13,083 nucleotides of DNA, taken from the NCBI GenBank assembly GCA_002473385.1, contig DKTR01000051.1, forward strand, positions 1 through 13,083, given 5' to 3'. Below the pieces are notes generated by a model that worked only from the letters and a program-made list of their open reading frames with translations, was not told the DNA's origin and did not search any database. The position numbers were made by a program, and so were the translations under genes. Shown one piece after another: positions 5,644 to 13,063 of this stretch (its first letter is position 1; every line of letters starts with the position of its first letter). The DNA is from Lachnospiraceae bacterium UBA7225. GTDB lineage: Bacteria; Bacillota; Clostridia; Lachnospirales; Lachnospiraceae.

Positions 5644-6929
5644 ATCCAGTAATGTTTTTCTGGGAGTATCGTATTTCAATGCTGTTTCTGCTTGCTTTTC
5701 TGGTAGCTTTTCTGCCTCTTCGTAAAAATAAAAAGAAAATCGTTGTGTATCTGATGTTATGTTATTCGCTTACCGGGGCTCTGGACTGCCTGTTTTTCTT
5801 TACGGATGCCTATAGTGGAACGCCGGTTTACCATACGCTTACAGAGATTGCTGCAGTACAGACGGTGCCTTTTCTGCTTAGCAGATACCGTGATTTCCGT
5901 GCAATGTTTGTGGGCTTTACTGCTGCAGTGTATGTGCTGGCAGGGAATCTTGCCTGCACGATCGTGTATTTTCTGGGCGGCAGTATGATGGTAAATATCG
6001 TATGTCAGTGCGTCGTTCATCTGCTGCTGCTTGTCATCCTGGTATGGAAGATACGGGAGGGCTTTCTGCACAGCCTGCAGAATAAGGAACTGCAGTGGGG
6101 AGCGCTCTGCCTGATTCCGGCTCTGTTTTACGTAGCGGTGTATGCCTGCTCCATGTGGCCTGCGAATATCTACCGGCAGCCGGAAAATCTGCTGGGCGTA
6201 GTGGCGATTCTGGTGCTGATGGTGATGTCCTACATTATGATTATCCAGACTGTTACCATGGTGTGGCAGGAGGAGGAGCAGAAGCGAAGTCTTATTTATC
6301 TGAAAAATTATGCAGAGCGTCTGAAATACGAAGCTGATCTTATACAGGAAAAGGAAATGGAGACGGCTGTGATGCGCCATGACCTGCGGCATTACAGTAT
6401 TCTGATTAATACCTGTCTTGATGAAGGCAGGGAGGAGGATATCCGCGAGCTGCTGAGGGAATGGAACAGTCATATCAGCGAGAGCCGGAATGTGCGCTAC
6501 TGCGAAAACCTGATGGTAAACAGTATTATTGAGCACTGCGCAAAACGGGCGGAAGAGCTGGGAATACGCTTTGAGGCAGATACGGAAATTCCTCAGAAAA
6601 TGAATATAAATGAATTTGAGTTCGCCACCGTAGTGTCCAATCTTCTGGAAAATGCCATCCATGCAGCGGCAAAGACAGGCGGGGAACCGTACCGGTTTGT
6701 GAAAATTGCCGCGTATGGTGTGAAGGGCAGGCTCATTTTAAACATTACAAATGGTTTTGAGATAGAACCGCAGATATCCCGGATTACCGGACTCCCCATA
6801 TCAGATGGGGATGGAGGGCACGGCTACGGAATGCAGAGTGTGTGTGAGTTTGCAAAAAAAACAGAGGCAGTTTTCGATTTCCAGGCGAAGGAGCATATTT
6901 TTTCTGTGAAGCTGTTGATTACCATATAA
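5640..6929 (+). CDS. GHKL sensor histidine kinase (AgrC-like)
   Basis: Membrane histidine kinase of 429 residues in the Agr/quorum-sensing (HPK10) class. Six or seven hydrophobic segments fill residues about 13-207 (for example 13-27, 33-57, 90-112, 115-137, 151-172, 183-207). A coiled linker (about 208-243) and the phospho-acceptor His247 in VMRHDLRHY follow. The ATPase domain has the N-box VVSNLLENAIHAA (Asn334, Asn338) and glycine box GGHGYGMQSV; the short ATPase without a clear DxGxG box is normal for this class. It should phosphorylate Asp59 of the upstream regulator. Translation probably starts at GTG 5640, overlapping the previous TGA and preceded by GGAGGGAG at six bases; ATG 5652 is a weaker alternative. 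No AgrD-like peptide or AgrB-like protease is encoded nearby, so the signal is unknown. Confidence 0.92.
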   Translation: MNPVMFFWEYRISMLFLLAFLVAFLPLRKNKKKIVVYLMLCYSLTGALDCLFFFTDAYSGTPVYHTLTEIAAVQTVPFLLSRYRDFRAMFVGFTAAVYVLAGNLACTIVYFLGGSMMVNIVCQCVVHLLLLVILVWKIREGFLHSLQNKELQWGALCLIPALFYVAVYACSMWPANIYRQPENLLGVVAILVLMVMSYIMIIQTVTMVWQEEEQKRSLIYLKNYAERLKYEADLIQEKEMETAVMRHDLRHYSILINTCLDEGREEDIRELLREWNSHISESRNVRYCENLMVNSIIEHCAKRAEELGIRFEADTEIPQKMNINEFEFATVVSNLLENAIHAAAKTGGEPYRFVKIAAYGVKGRLILNITNGFEIEPQISRITGLPISDGDGGHGYGMQSVCEFAKKTEAVFDFQAKEHIFSVKLLITI

Positions 6930-6975
6930 AGAAAATGTTACTATTTGAGGACTTATGTTCCGCGTGTGTTTAAGA

Positions 6976-7008
6976 AAAGCATCCTGTGCACAATACAGGA
7001 TGCTTTTT
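6976..7008 (+). terminator. Rho-independent terminator after the kinase gene
   Basis: AAAGCATCCTGT (6976-6987) and ACAGGATGCTTT (6995-7006) form a perfect 12-bp stem with a 7-base loop, followed by T's to 7008. The A-run on the left arm could allow weak action from the other strand. It marks the boundary before the sensor-channel-transporter operon. Confidence 0.93.
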
Positions 7009-7045
7009 GCGTAGAACGTGAAAAGGAAAATGCATGGAAAAATAT

Positions 7046-7051
7046 TATAAT
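7046..7051 (+). promoter_or_regulatory. -10 box of the SBP/channel/ABC operon
   Basis: A perfect TATAAT in AATATTATAATG lies 72 bases before the first start codon and after the preceding terminator. No good -35 is visible. GGAAAA occurs at 7025-7030 and again at 7036-7041 (11-bp period) just upstream, a possible activator contact. This is the only good promoter candidate for the four genes. Confidence 0.5.
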
Positions 7052-7122
7052 GATAAAGAAACGCATTTTTACGGTTAATGAAATAGCAAAGAAGAACGTT
7101 GCGGAGGAAGGAGAATGAGAGA

Positions 7123-7884
7123 ATGAAAGCAAAAATTCTGGCGGCAGCCATGCTTGCATTTACACTGGCAGGGATGGCAATGCAGGCGTCTGCGGCATCT
7201 AAAACACTGACAGTAGGTGTGAGGGATGATATCATGCATTTTGGCTATCTGAACCCCAGCACCGGGAAATATTATGGTCTGGAGATCGATCTTGCAGAGA
7301 AACTGGCGGAGAAGCTTGGGTATGACAAAGTGGAGTATGTTACCGTTGCTCCGGACAACCGTAAGGACACGCTGCTAAATGGCGATGTGGATTGTCTGAT
7401 TGCAGCGTATTCCGTGTCGGAGACCAGACTGGAGAACTTTGATTTTTCGCCGGGCTACTATACGGATTATAGCAATATTATGGTGGAAAAATCCTCGATG
7501 ATCGAGTCGATGAGCGATCTTGTTGGAAAACGGATCGGAGCGCTTGCCGGTGTAAATACGGCGCCGAAGTTAAAACAGAAAATGATTGAGCTTGGGCTGA
7601 TTACGGAAGAGGATGTAAAGGGTACAGAACTTGTATCGATGGAATCCTACAGTGACGTTTCTGTTGCACTGGAGGAGGGGACTGTGGATGCTGTCTGCAT
7701 GGACGGCTGTATCGCCCGTGCTTATATGGAGGATGACCGGGCAATTCTGGAGGAAACGATCGGTGAAGAAACCTATGCGGTTGCAACACAAAAGGATTCT
7801 GAACTGAGTGCACCGGTGGCAGAGGCTGTCCGGCAGCTGCTCGACGATGGAACGATTGATGCGCTGATTGAAAAATGGAGCTAG
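7123..7884 (+). CDS. Secreted family-3 solute-binding protein, no lipid anchor
   Basis: Exported binding protein of 253 residues in the SBP_bac_3 (amino-acid binding, Venus-flytrap) family. A signal peptide (1-24) ends MQASA|ASK, a signal peptidase I site. No lipobox cysteine is present, unlike most Gram-positive importer binding proteins. The mature part shows the family pattern: TLTVGVRDD, YYGLEIDLAEKLAEKLGY, LLNGDVDCLIAAYSVSETRL, FDFSPGYYTD, VGKRIGALAGV and LEEGTVDAVCMDG. The usual ligand is a polar amino acid, but this cannot be read from sequence. The start is ATG 7123 with GGAGGAAGGAG (7103-7113) nine bases upstream; an upstream TTG in frame is poorer. No amino-acid permease or importer ATPase accompanies it. 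The next gene, 11 bases on, encodes a sensor-channel fusion, so a ligand-presenting role is plausible. Confidence 0.88.
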   Translation: MKAKILAAAMLAFTLAGMAMQASAASKTLTVGVRDDIMHFGYLNPSTGKYYGLEIDLAEKLAEKLGYDKVEYVTVAPDNRKDTLLNGDVDCLIAAYSVSETRLENFDFSPGYYTDYSNIMVEKSSMIESMSDLVGKRIGALAGVNTAPKLKQKMIELGLITEEDVKGTELVSMESYSDVSVALEEGTVDAVCMDGCIARAYMEDDRAILEETIGEETYAVATQKDSELSAPVAEAVRQLLDDGTIDALIEKWS

Positions 7885-7895
7885 GGGGAGAGAAA

Positions 7896-10853
7896 ATGGT
7901 GAAAAAATTACGGGGGAAAACGATAGAGGCATTTTTGCTGGTAATCGTCTGTATTGCGCTGTTCGGGCTTTTTTTACTGAAGATGCAGACCAGACTTTCT
8001 GTGAGCAATCAGCAGGCAAATACACAGGAAAAACTGGATGAGATGCAGGCGATCATTGACGCTGCGGACGAGAAAGCAGCGCAGAACGAGGCAAGCTACG
8101 ACGAGGTCTATCAGGCGAAAGCGACGAGCGTGGCGTATATGGCAAATTATGATGAGACGTTTGAACTTACGGATGCCAAAATGAAAGAGCTGGCGGATCT
8201 GATGAACGTAAATGGCATTTTCATTATTGACCGTGAGGGAAAAATACTTGCGAAGTCGGAAAAATCCATGGCTGATTTTACCTACCCCAGGTACAATCAG
8301 CTCCGCACGGTGTTTGAGACAGATGAGCCGTCGGAGGCTTTTGAGGTGAACATTCAGGGAACCGTGCGCCGCTATTACGGAGCGAAGATTAATGCCGATC
8401 AGCAGGCGGTGATCGCCCGGGATCCGGAGGAGCTGCATCTTTTGCAGGATGACACCTCTTCCTGGAGAAACATTCTTGGCAAGATCAGTGTGGGATTAAA
8501 TGGTTTTTGCTTTGCAGTGTCGAATCAGGACTATACCTTCCTGTATTATCCGGAGGATGAAATGATTGGAAAAGATTCGCTGGATGCCGGGCTGAAGGCG
8601 GAAGATCTGGCCGACAACAATTTTGCCTGGATGAATATTAATGGGGAGCGGTTCTTCTGCGGCGTAACGAGTATTCCGGACGATGATGCTTTTGTGATCT
8701 GCGCGGTACCGGAGAGCGAGATCACGTCTTCCACAAACATCACGGTGGCTGTTGTGTTGTTCGCTTTTTTCGCGGTACTGATCGTGGTGGTTGTATATTC
8801 CATTCTGATTTTAAAGGAGCAGCAGAAAACAGGAAAAGCCGAATGGGTGCATGTGCCCGGAAAGCTTTCCTATAATAAAACGGTGGGCAGCAAGCTTCTC
8901 ATATTTTCTGCCGTAGGATTGATTTTGATTATAGCAGTATCCTTTTATATGCAGACGCTGTTTTCGCTTTCTCTGCGTTCAATGAGCAACAAACGGCAGG
9001 TGCAGGAAACCGGCAGGACACTGGAGAAAAATGACGGCGATATTGAGCTGGTGACGGCGCAGTATAACCGCCGGTATCTGAACAAAGGTCAGACGGCGGC
9101 GTACATATTGAGCGCTAACCATCAGCTTTGGACAAGAGAGGATCTGGCTCGGCTAAGTGAGGCGATCGGAGCGGAATTTCTTCTTATTTTTGATAAAAAC
9201 GGAAACGAAGTAGTGTCCGACTCTACTTATGTAAACTTTAACATTAGTGATAATCCAGAGGATCAGTCTTATCCGTTTGGCAGTCTGCTGCAGGGACTGG
9301 AATACTATATCCAGGAGGCGCAGCCGGATCAGATATCGGGTACATACCGTCAGTATATCGGCGTGCTTCTGACGGATGAAGAAGGGAATGCGGACGGTTT
9401 TGTAGAAATGAGCGTGATCCCGGATAAGCTGGAGAGCGCGCTGCAGACTACAACACTTCCGGCAGTGCTTGGCGGTGTGAAAGCGAGCGCAGGCGGCTTT
9501 GCGTTTGCGGTAGATAAAGAGACACAGAGCTTTACCTGGTTCCCGGATGAGCGCCTTGCCGGCAAGAGCGCCATGGAGTACGGTATGCAGGAAAAGCAGT
9601 TCCGGGACGGCTACTGCGATTATATCACGATAGATAATGAAAAGTATTTTGCCTCCAGCCTGGAAACTGATACACATTATATTTATGTGGCGGTTCCGCA
9701 GAGCCGTCTGATGGGAACGCGCGCTTTGGTGGTGGCAGCCAGCGGTGTGGCGAGCCTGATCTGTCTGCTGCTTGTATTCCTTCTGCTTGCTTTTGGCAGA
9801 CCTGAGGTAATCCCGGCAGCTCCGGCAAAGACGCAGAAAAAGAACAAAGGACCGATGGTGGATGTAATGATGCCGGATGGTTCTACGAAGAAATCAGAGG
9901 CAGCGGCGAATCGCTGGTCGAATTCCGGTATCCGCTGGGATGAAAAAACACCGGAGCAGAAGCTTACGATGATTCTGCAGCTTTTGATGGGAATCTTCTC
10001 AATCGCGATCTGTGTTGCCGTACTGTATAAGGATAAGCTTTTCGAGAGTGGTTCCATTTTCCGCTATATCATCGATGGTAACTGGGAGCGCAGTCTGAAT
10101 GTATTTGCTTTCACGGGATGCATCATGATTATCTGTGTAGGTGTGGTAATCATGCTGGTTCTGCAGGAGATTTTACAGCTCCTTTCACGGGCAATGAACG
10201 CCAGGGGAGCGACGATGTGCCATCTGGTGCGCAATTTTGTGAAGTATTTGTTTGTAATTGCCATGATGTATTACTGCTTTGCGCTGTTCGGTGTAGATAC
10301 GCAGACACTGCTCGCCTCTGCCGGAATTTTATCTCTGGTAATTGGTCTTGGTGCGCAGAAGCTGGTATCTGATATTCTGGCTGGTCTGTTCATCATTTTT
10401 GAGGGTGAGTTCCAGGTGGGCGATATCGTCACCATCGGTGACTGGCGCGGAACTGTGCAGGAAATCGGCGTGCGCACCACAAAGATCGTCGATTCCAATG
10501 AGAACGTAAAAATCATCAGCAACAGTGCGGTCAGCGGCGTTATCAATATGACAAAGAACAATTCGATCTGTTACTGTGAACTGGATATTGCGACCAACGA
10601 GGAAATGACACTGGAGCATATTGAGGATATTCTGAAGACAGAACTGCCGGAACTGAAAACACGTCTGCCGGAGATTCTGGCCGGTCCGGTCTACAACGGC
10701 GTTTACTCTTTAAGCGGCAGCAATATCAGGATTAAGCTGTCTGCGGAGTGTAATGAGGGTGATAAGTCGCTGCTTGGAAGAAAGATGACAAGGCAGATGA
10801 AGCTTATCCTTGACAAGTACGGAATTACACTGAATTCGGTAACACATTCATAG
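7896..10853 (+). CDS. Dual Cache-like sensor fused to an MscS-family channel
   Basis: Large membrane protein of 985 residues. TM1 (11-29), extracytoplasmic module A (30-277), TM2 (279-305), TM3 (332-354), module B (355-605), TM4 (611-633), a charged cytoplasmic linker (634-690), three or four further helices (about 693-800) and an MscS domain (about 800-985) follow in order. The modules resemble each other: FCFAVSNQDYTFLYYPEDEM (204-223) matches FAFAVDKETQSFTWFPDERL (535-554), each followed by (I/A)GK and later by CAVPESE or VAVPQSR. This pattern (FAVD...PDE..GK) is that of dCache domains. The pore helix is clear: GVDTQTLLASAGILSLVIGL, then GAQKLVSDILAGLFIIFEGE and VGDIV. The channel is probably gated or modulated by ligand binding. 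No RxWY amino-acid motif is seen in either module. Start ATG 7896 follows GGGGGAG; the in-frame ATG 7875 overlaps the previous gene. Confidence 0.87.
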   Translation: MVKKLRGKTIEAFLLVIVCIALFGLFLLKMQTRLSVSNQQANTQEKLDEMQAIIDAADEKAAQNEASYDEVYQAKATSVAYMANYDETFELTDAKMKELADLMNVNGIFIIDREGKILAKSEKSMADFTYPRYNQLRTVFETDEPSEAFEVNIQGTVRRYYGAKINADQQAVIARDPEELHLLQDDTSSWRNILGKISVGLNGFCFAVSNQDYTFLYYPEDEMIGKDSLDAGLKAEDLADNNFAWMNINGERFFCGVTSIPDDDAFVICAVPESEITSSTNITVAVVLFAFFAVLIVVVVYSILILKEQQKTGKAEWVHVPGKLSYNKTVGSKLLIFSAVGLILIIAVSFYMQTLFSLSLRSMSNKRQVQETGRTLEKNDGDIELVTAQYNRRYLNKGQTAAYILSANHQLWTREDLARLSEAIGAEFLLIFDKNGNEVVSDSTYVNFNISDNPEDQSYPFGSLLQGLEYYIQEAQPDQISGTYRQYIGVLLTDEEGNADGFVEMSVIPDKLESALQTTTLPAVLGGVKASAGGFAFAVDKETQSFTWFPDERLAGKSAMEYGMQEKQFRDGYCDYITIDNEKYFASSLETDTHYIYVAVPQSRLMGTRALVVAASGVASLICLLLVFLLLAFGRPEVIPAAPAKTQKKNKGPMVDVMMPDGSTKKSEAAANRWSNSGIRWDEKTPEQKLTMILQLLMGIFSIAICVAVLYKDKLFESGSIFRYIIDGNWERSLNVFAFTGCIMIICVGVVIMLVLQEILQLLSRAMNARGATMCHLVRNFVKYLFVIAMMYYCFALFGVDTQTLLASAGILSLVIGLGAQKLVSDILAGLFIIFEGEFQVGDIVTIGDWRGTVQEIGVRTTKIVDSNENVKIISNSAVSGVINMTKNNSICYCELDIATNEEMTLEHIEDILKTELPELKTRLPEILAGPVYNGVYSLSGSNIRIKLSAECNEGDKSLLGRKMTRQMKLILDKYGITLNSVTHS

Positions 10854-10878
10854 TAGCTTTTCGGGAGGCAACAGATAT

Positions 10879-12045
10879 ATGGAAGAAACAAAGGACATGG
10901 AGAAGAAAACGGCAGAATGGCGTTATCTGAAACTGGAGCCAAAGGATGAGGAAATCTACATCAGCCGGTTTGAAGAGGCGAAGGGCGAGGAAGCTGTTTC
11001 CGATCCGCGTGAAATACCCGGTCACTATGCGATGCTGCGCTTCCGGGACGGCAGGTGGACGGTCTCAGACACCAGTACGATGTTTGGCGTCATGGTGAAT
11101 GGTACGAAGATTGAGGCGGATACACAGCTCTCTGAAGGTGATGAGATCTGCATTGGCAACACAAAATTCCAGTTTACCGGAAATCAGCTTAAATACAGTC
11201 ATCGCCAGTATACGGACAATAAGCTGTCTATCCACATCGAGGAACGCAGTGTGTGGCAGCTTTTCAAAAAGCATACGCTGCTGGAGGACATTGATCTCAC
11301 GATCTATCCGGGGGAGATGGTGCTTCTTCTGGGCGGCTCCGGGGCCGGAAAGACAACGTTTGTCAATGCCGTTACAGGCTATGAAAAAGCAAAGGCGACA
11401 ATTCTTGAGGGGGATAAGAATATTTACCGCAACTACAACCAGCTCAAGTACAATATTGGAATGGTGCCGCAGCAGGACCTTCTGCGGACGGACGATACCG
11501 TATACATGACACTGATGAATGCGGCGGAAATGAGAATGCCTGTGCGTTATTCCGTTCATCAGAAGCAGGCGCGGGTGCAGGAGCTTCTGAAAATGTTTGG
11601 TCTGGAGAATGAATGTGATGAGCTTGTTGGCAAGCTTTCCGGCGGACAGCGCAAGCGCCTGTCGATTGCGGTGGAATTCGTGGCAAGTCCGGATCTGTTT
11701 ATTCTGGACGAGCCGGATTCCGGTCTGGATGGTGTAATGGCAAGAGAGCTGATGGAATATCTGCGCAGTATTGCCGATGACCAGAAGATCGTTATGGTGA
11801 TTACGCACACACCCGACCGCGTGATCGATCTGTTTGATAAGGTGATCGTACTGGCAAAGGGCACATCGGATCATGTCGGTCATCTCGCCTATTATGGTCC
11901 GGTTACAGAAGCGCGGACGTTTTTCGGAAAAGAGACAATGGAAGAAATCCTTCTTCTGATCAACAATAAGGAAGAAGGCGGCGAGGGACTTGCGGATGAA
12001 TATATTGAAAAATTCCGTAAGCTTACTGACGGGGAGGATGCATGA
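10879..12045 (+). CDS. ABCG-type ABC transporter ATPase with N-terminal FHA-like domain
   Basis: Cytoplasmic ATPase of 388 residues that should power the permease encoded next. Residues about 15-100 resemble an FHA domain (GHYAMLRFRDGRWTVSD, then FGVMVNGTKI, LSEGDEICIGNTKFQF), but key phosphothreonine contacts are altered. The nucleotide-binding domain (about 113-360) is complete: Walker A GGSGAGKTT (152-160), Q-loop VPQQD (196-200), signature LSGGQRKRLSIAVEF (253-267), Walker B LFILDEPDSGLD (273-284) and H-loop His310 in VITHT. The signature-to-Walker B stretch is of ABCG/White type. FHA plus ABCG-type ATPase recalls mycobacterial Rv1747, though there the permease is fused. The start has GGGAGG (10863-10868) ten bases upstream. 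It is 25 bases after the channel gene and overlaps the permease gene by four bases. Confidence 0.93.
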   Translation: MEETKDMEKKTAEWRYLKLEPKDEEIYISRFEEAKGEEAVSDPREIPGHYAMLRFRDGRWTVSDTSTMFGVMVNGTKIEADTQLSEGDEICIGNTKFQFTGNQLKYSHRQYTDNKLSIHIEERSVWQLFKKHTLLEDIDLTIYPGEMVLLLGGSGAGKTTFVNAVTGYEKAKATILEGDKNIYRNYNQLKYNIGMVPQQDLLRTDDTVYMTLMNAAEMRMPVRYSVHQKQARVQELLKMFGLENECDELVGKLSGGQRKRLSIAVEFVASPDLFILDEPDSGLDGVMARELMEYLRSIADDQKIVMVITHTPDRVIDLFDKVIVLAKGTSDHVGHLAYYGPVTEARTFFGKETMEEILLLINNKEEGGEGLADEYIEKFRKLTDGEDA

Positions 12046-12986
12046 TGAATATCACAGAAACGATATTTGATAAAAACCGCCATGCCGGAAGACTGGGTCA
12101 GACGCGCATTTATCTGGGCAAGCTGTTCCGCATCTTTATCCATGAAAAAGACTGGAAGGTATTGCCGATGTCGGCGCTGATCGCTTTTATGGTGGCATAC
12201 GTGGTCGGTAAAAATATGTTTATCAATATGGAAGGAACGAAGCTTGGCTCGCTGGCGTTTGTCTGCTGCTGTATCTGGAACGGATTTTTCAATTCTATCC
12301 AGTCGGTCTGCCGTGAACGTGCTATTATCAAGCGCGAGCACCGTGCGGGTCTGCATATTACATCCTACATCGCAGCGCACATGATTTACCAGGCGTTCCT
12401 CTGCATCCTGCAGGTGATGATTACGCTGGCAGTCTACTGGTTCGCCGGAATGATATTCCCGACGGAAGGTCTGGTGACAGGCAGCTTTGTGCCGGATATG
12501 ATGATCACACTGTTTTTAATCACCTATGCGTCCGACATGATGGCGCTGATGGTATCCTGCATTGTACGCACAACTACCTCGGCTATGACAGTAATGCCGT
12601 TTCTGCTGATCGTTCAGCTTGTGTTTGCGGGCGTGGCATTTCCGCTGCACGGCATTCCGGAGAAGCTCTCCAATGCTACCATCAGCAAATGGGGCATTTA
12701 TGCGGTGTGCACGGAATCCAACTACAATGCCCTGCCTTCCACGCTGGTTATCAGGGAGCTTCAGATGATGCAGAGTATTCCGGCGGTGAAGGAGCTGTAC
12801 GACGTGCTGGGAGATGAAAACAGAGAATTGCTTGAAGAATACACCGCTCAGTATCTGCAGATAGAAGACTACGACTACAGGGTAAACAATATTCTCAGGG
12901 AATGGGCAGTGCTGGCAGCCTTTGCGGCATTGTATGTGCTGATCGGCGTGGTCAGCCTGGAATTTGTAGATTATGATAAAAGGTAA
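12042..12986 (+). CDS. ABC-2/ABCG-type transporter permease
   Basis: Integral membrane subunit of 314 residues. Predicted helices are at about 40-58, 67-87, 112-136, 151-173, 181-204 and 287-308, with a long loop (about 205-286) before the last. This is the ABCG topology with a large external loop between TM5 and TM6. The cytoplasmic stretch after TM2, CRERAIIKREHRAGLHITSY, matches the connecting-helix pattern (ER...REH..G) of the ABC2_membrane family. Being a half-size permease, it would act as a homodimer with two copies of the FHA-ATPase, most likely exporting lipid, glycan or small molecule, since ABCG systems are mainly exporters. Start codons ATGATG at 12042 and 12045 both fit GGGGAGG (12031-12037). 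The overlap with the ATPase stop (ATGA) implies translational coupling. Confidence 0.9.
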   Translation: MMNITETIFDKNRHAGRLGQTRIYLGKLFRIFIHEKDWKVLPMSALIAFMVAYVVGKNMFINMEGTKLGSLAFVCCCIWNGFFNSIQSVCRERAIIKREHRAGLHITSYIAAHMIYQAFLCILQVMITLAVYWFAGMIFPTEGLVTGSFVPDMMITLFLITYASDMMALMVSCIVRTTTSAMTVMPFLLIVQLVFAGVAFPLHGIPEKLSNATISKWGIYAVCTESNYNALPSTLVIRELQMMQSIPAVKELYDVLGDENRELLEEYTAQYLQIEDYDYRVNNILREWAVLAAFAALYVLIGVVSLEFVDYDKR

Positions 12987-13004
12987 AAATAAAAGAGATT
13001 TGGG

Positions 13005-13035
13005 AAAGCCTATTCGGAAAACCGGGTAGGCTTTT
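13005..13035 (+). terminator. Terminator closing the four-gene operon
   Basis: AAAGCCTA (13005-13012) and TAGGCTTT (13027-13034) pair perfectly. The stem continues inward through two possible U-G pairs and CGG/CCG to an AAAA loop, 13 pairs in all. The T-run is short and partly within the stem, so it may be less efficient than the others here. Confidence 0.8.
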
Positions 13036-13063
13036 AAATGTTCACAGAATTTTCACAATTTTA

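Noticed and set aside
5757..6662. Open frame of 301 codons on the - strand opposite the kinase
   Set aside because: It is the antisense shadow of a well-recognised GHKL kinase; its translation is His/Gln-rich with no family features.
6935..6973. Short frame encoding MLLFEDLCSACV after the kinase gene, a possible signalling peptide
   Set aside because: It has no ribosome-binding site and only 12 codons, and it runs up to the terminator stem. It does not look like an AgrD precursor.
3781..7024. GTGAAA motif upstream of three promoters (3781, 4817, 7018) as a shared regulator site
   Set aside because: Distances to the -10 boxes are 58, 36 and 28 bases, not on a common helical phase, and the motif is too short to exclude chance.
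7034..7078. 14-codon frame MEKYYNDKETHFYG upstream of the binding-protein gene
   Set aside because: It contains the best -10 box of the operon, so most of it would not be transcribed from that promoter; the ribosome site is weak.
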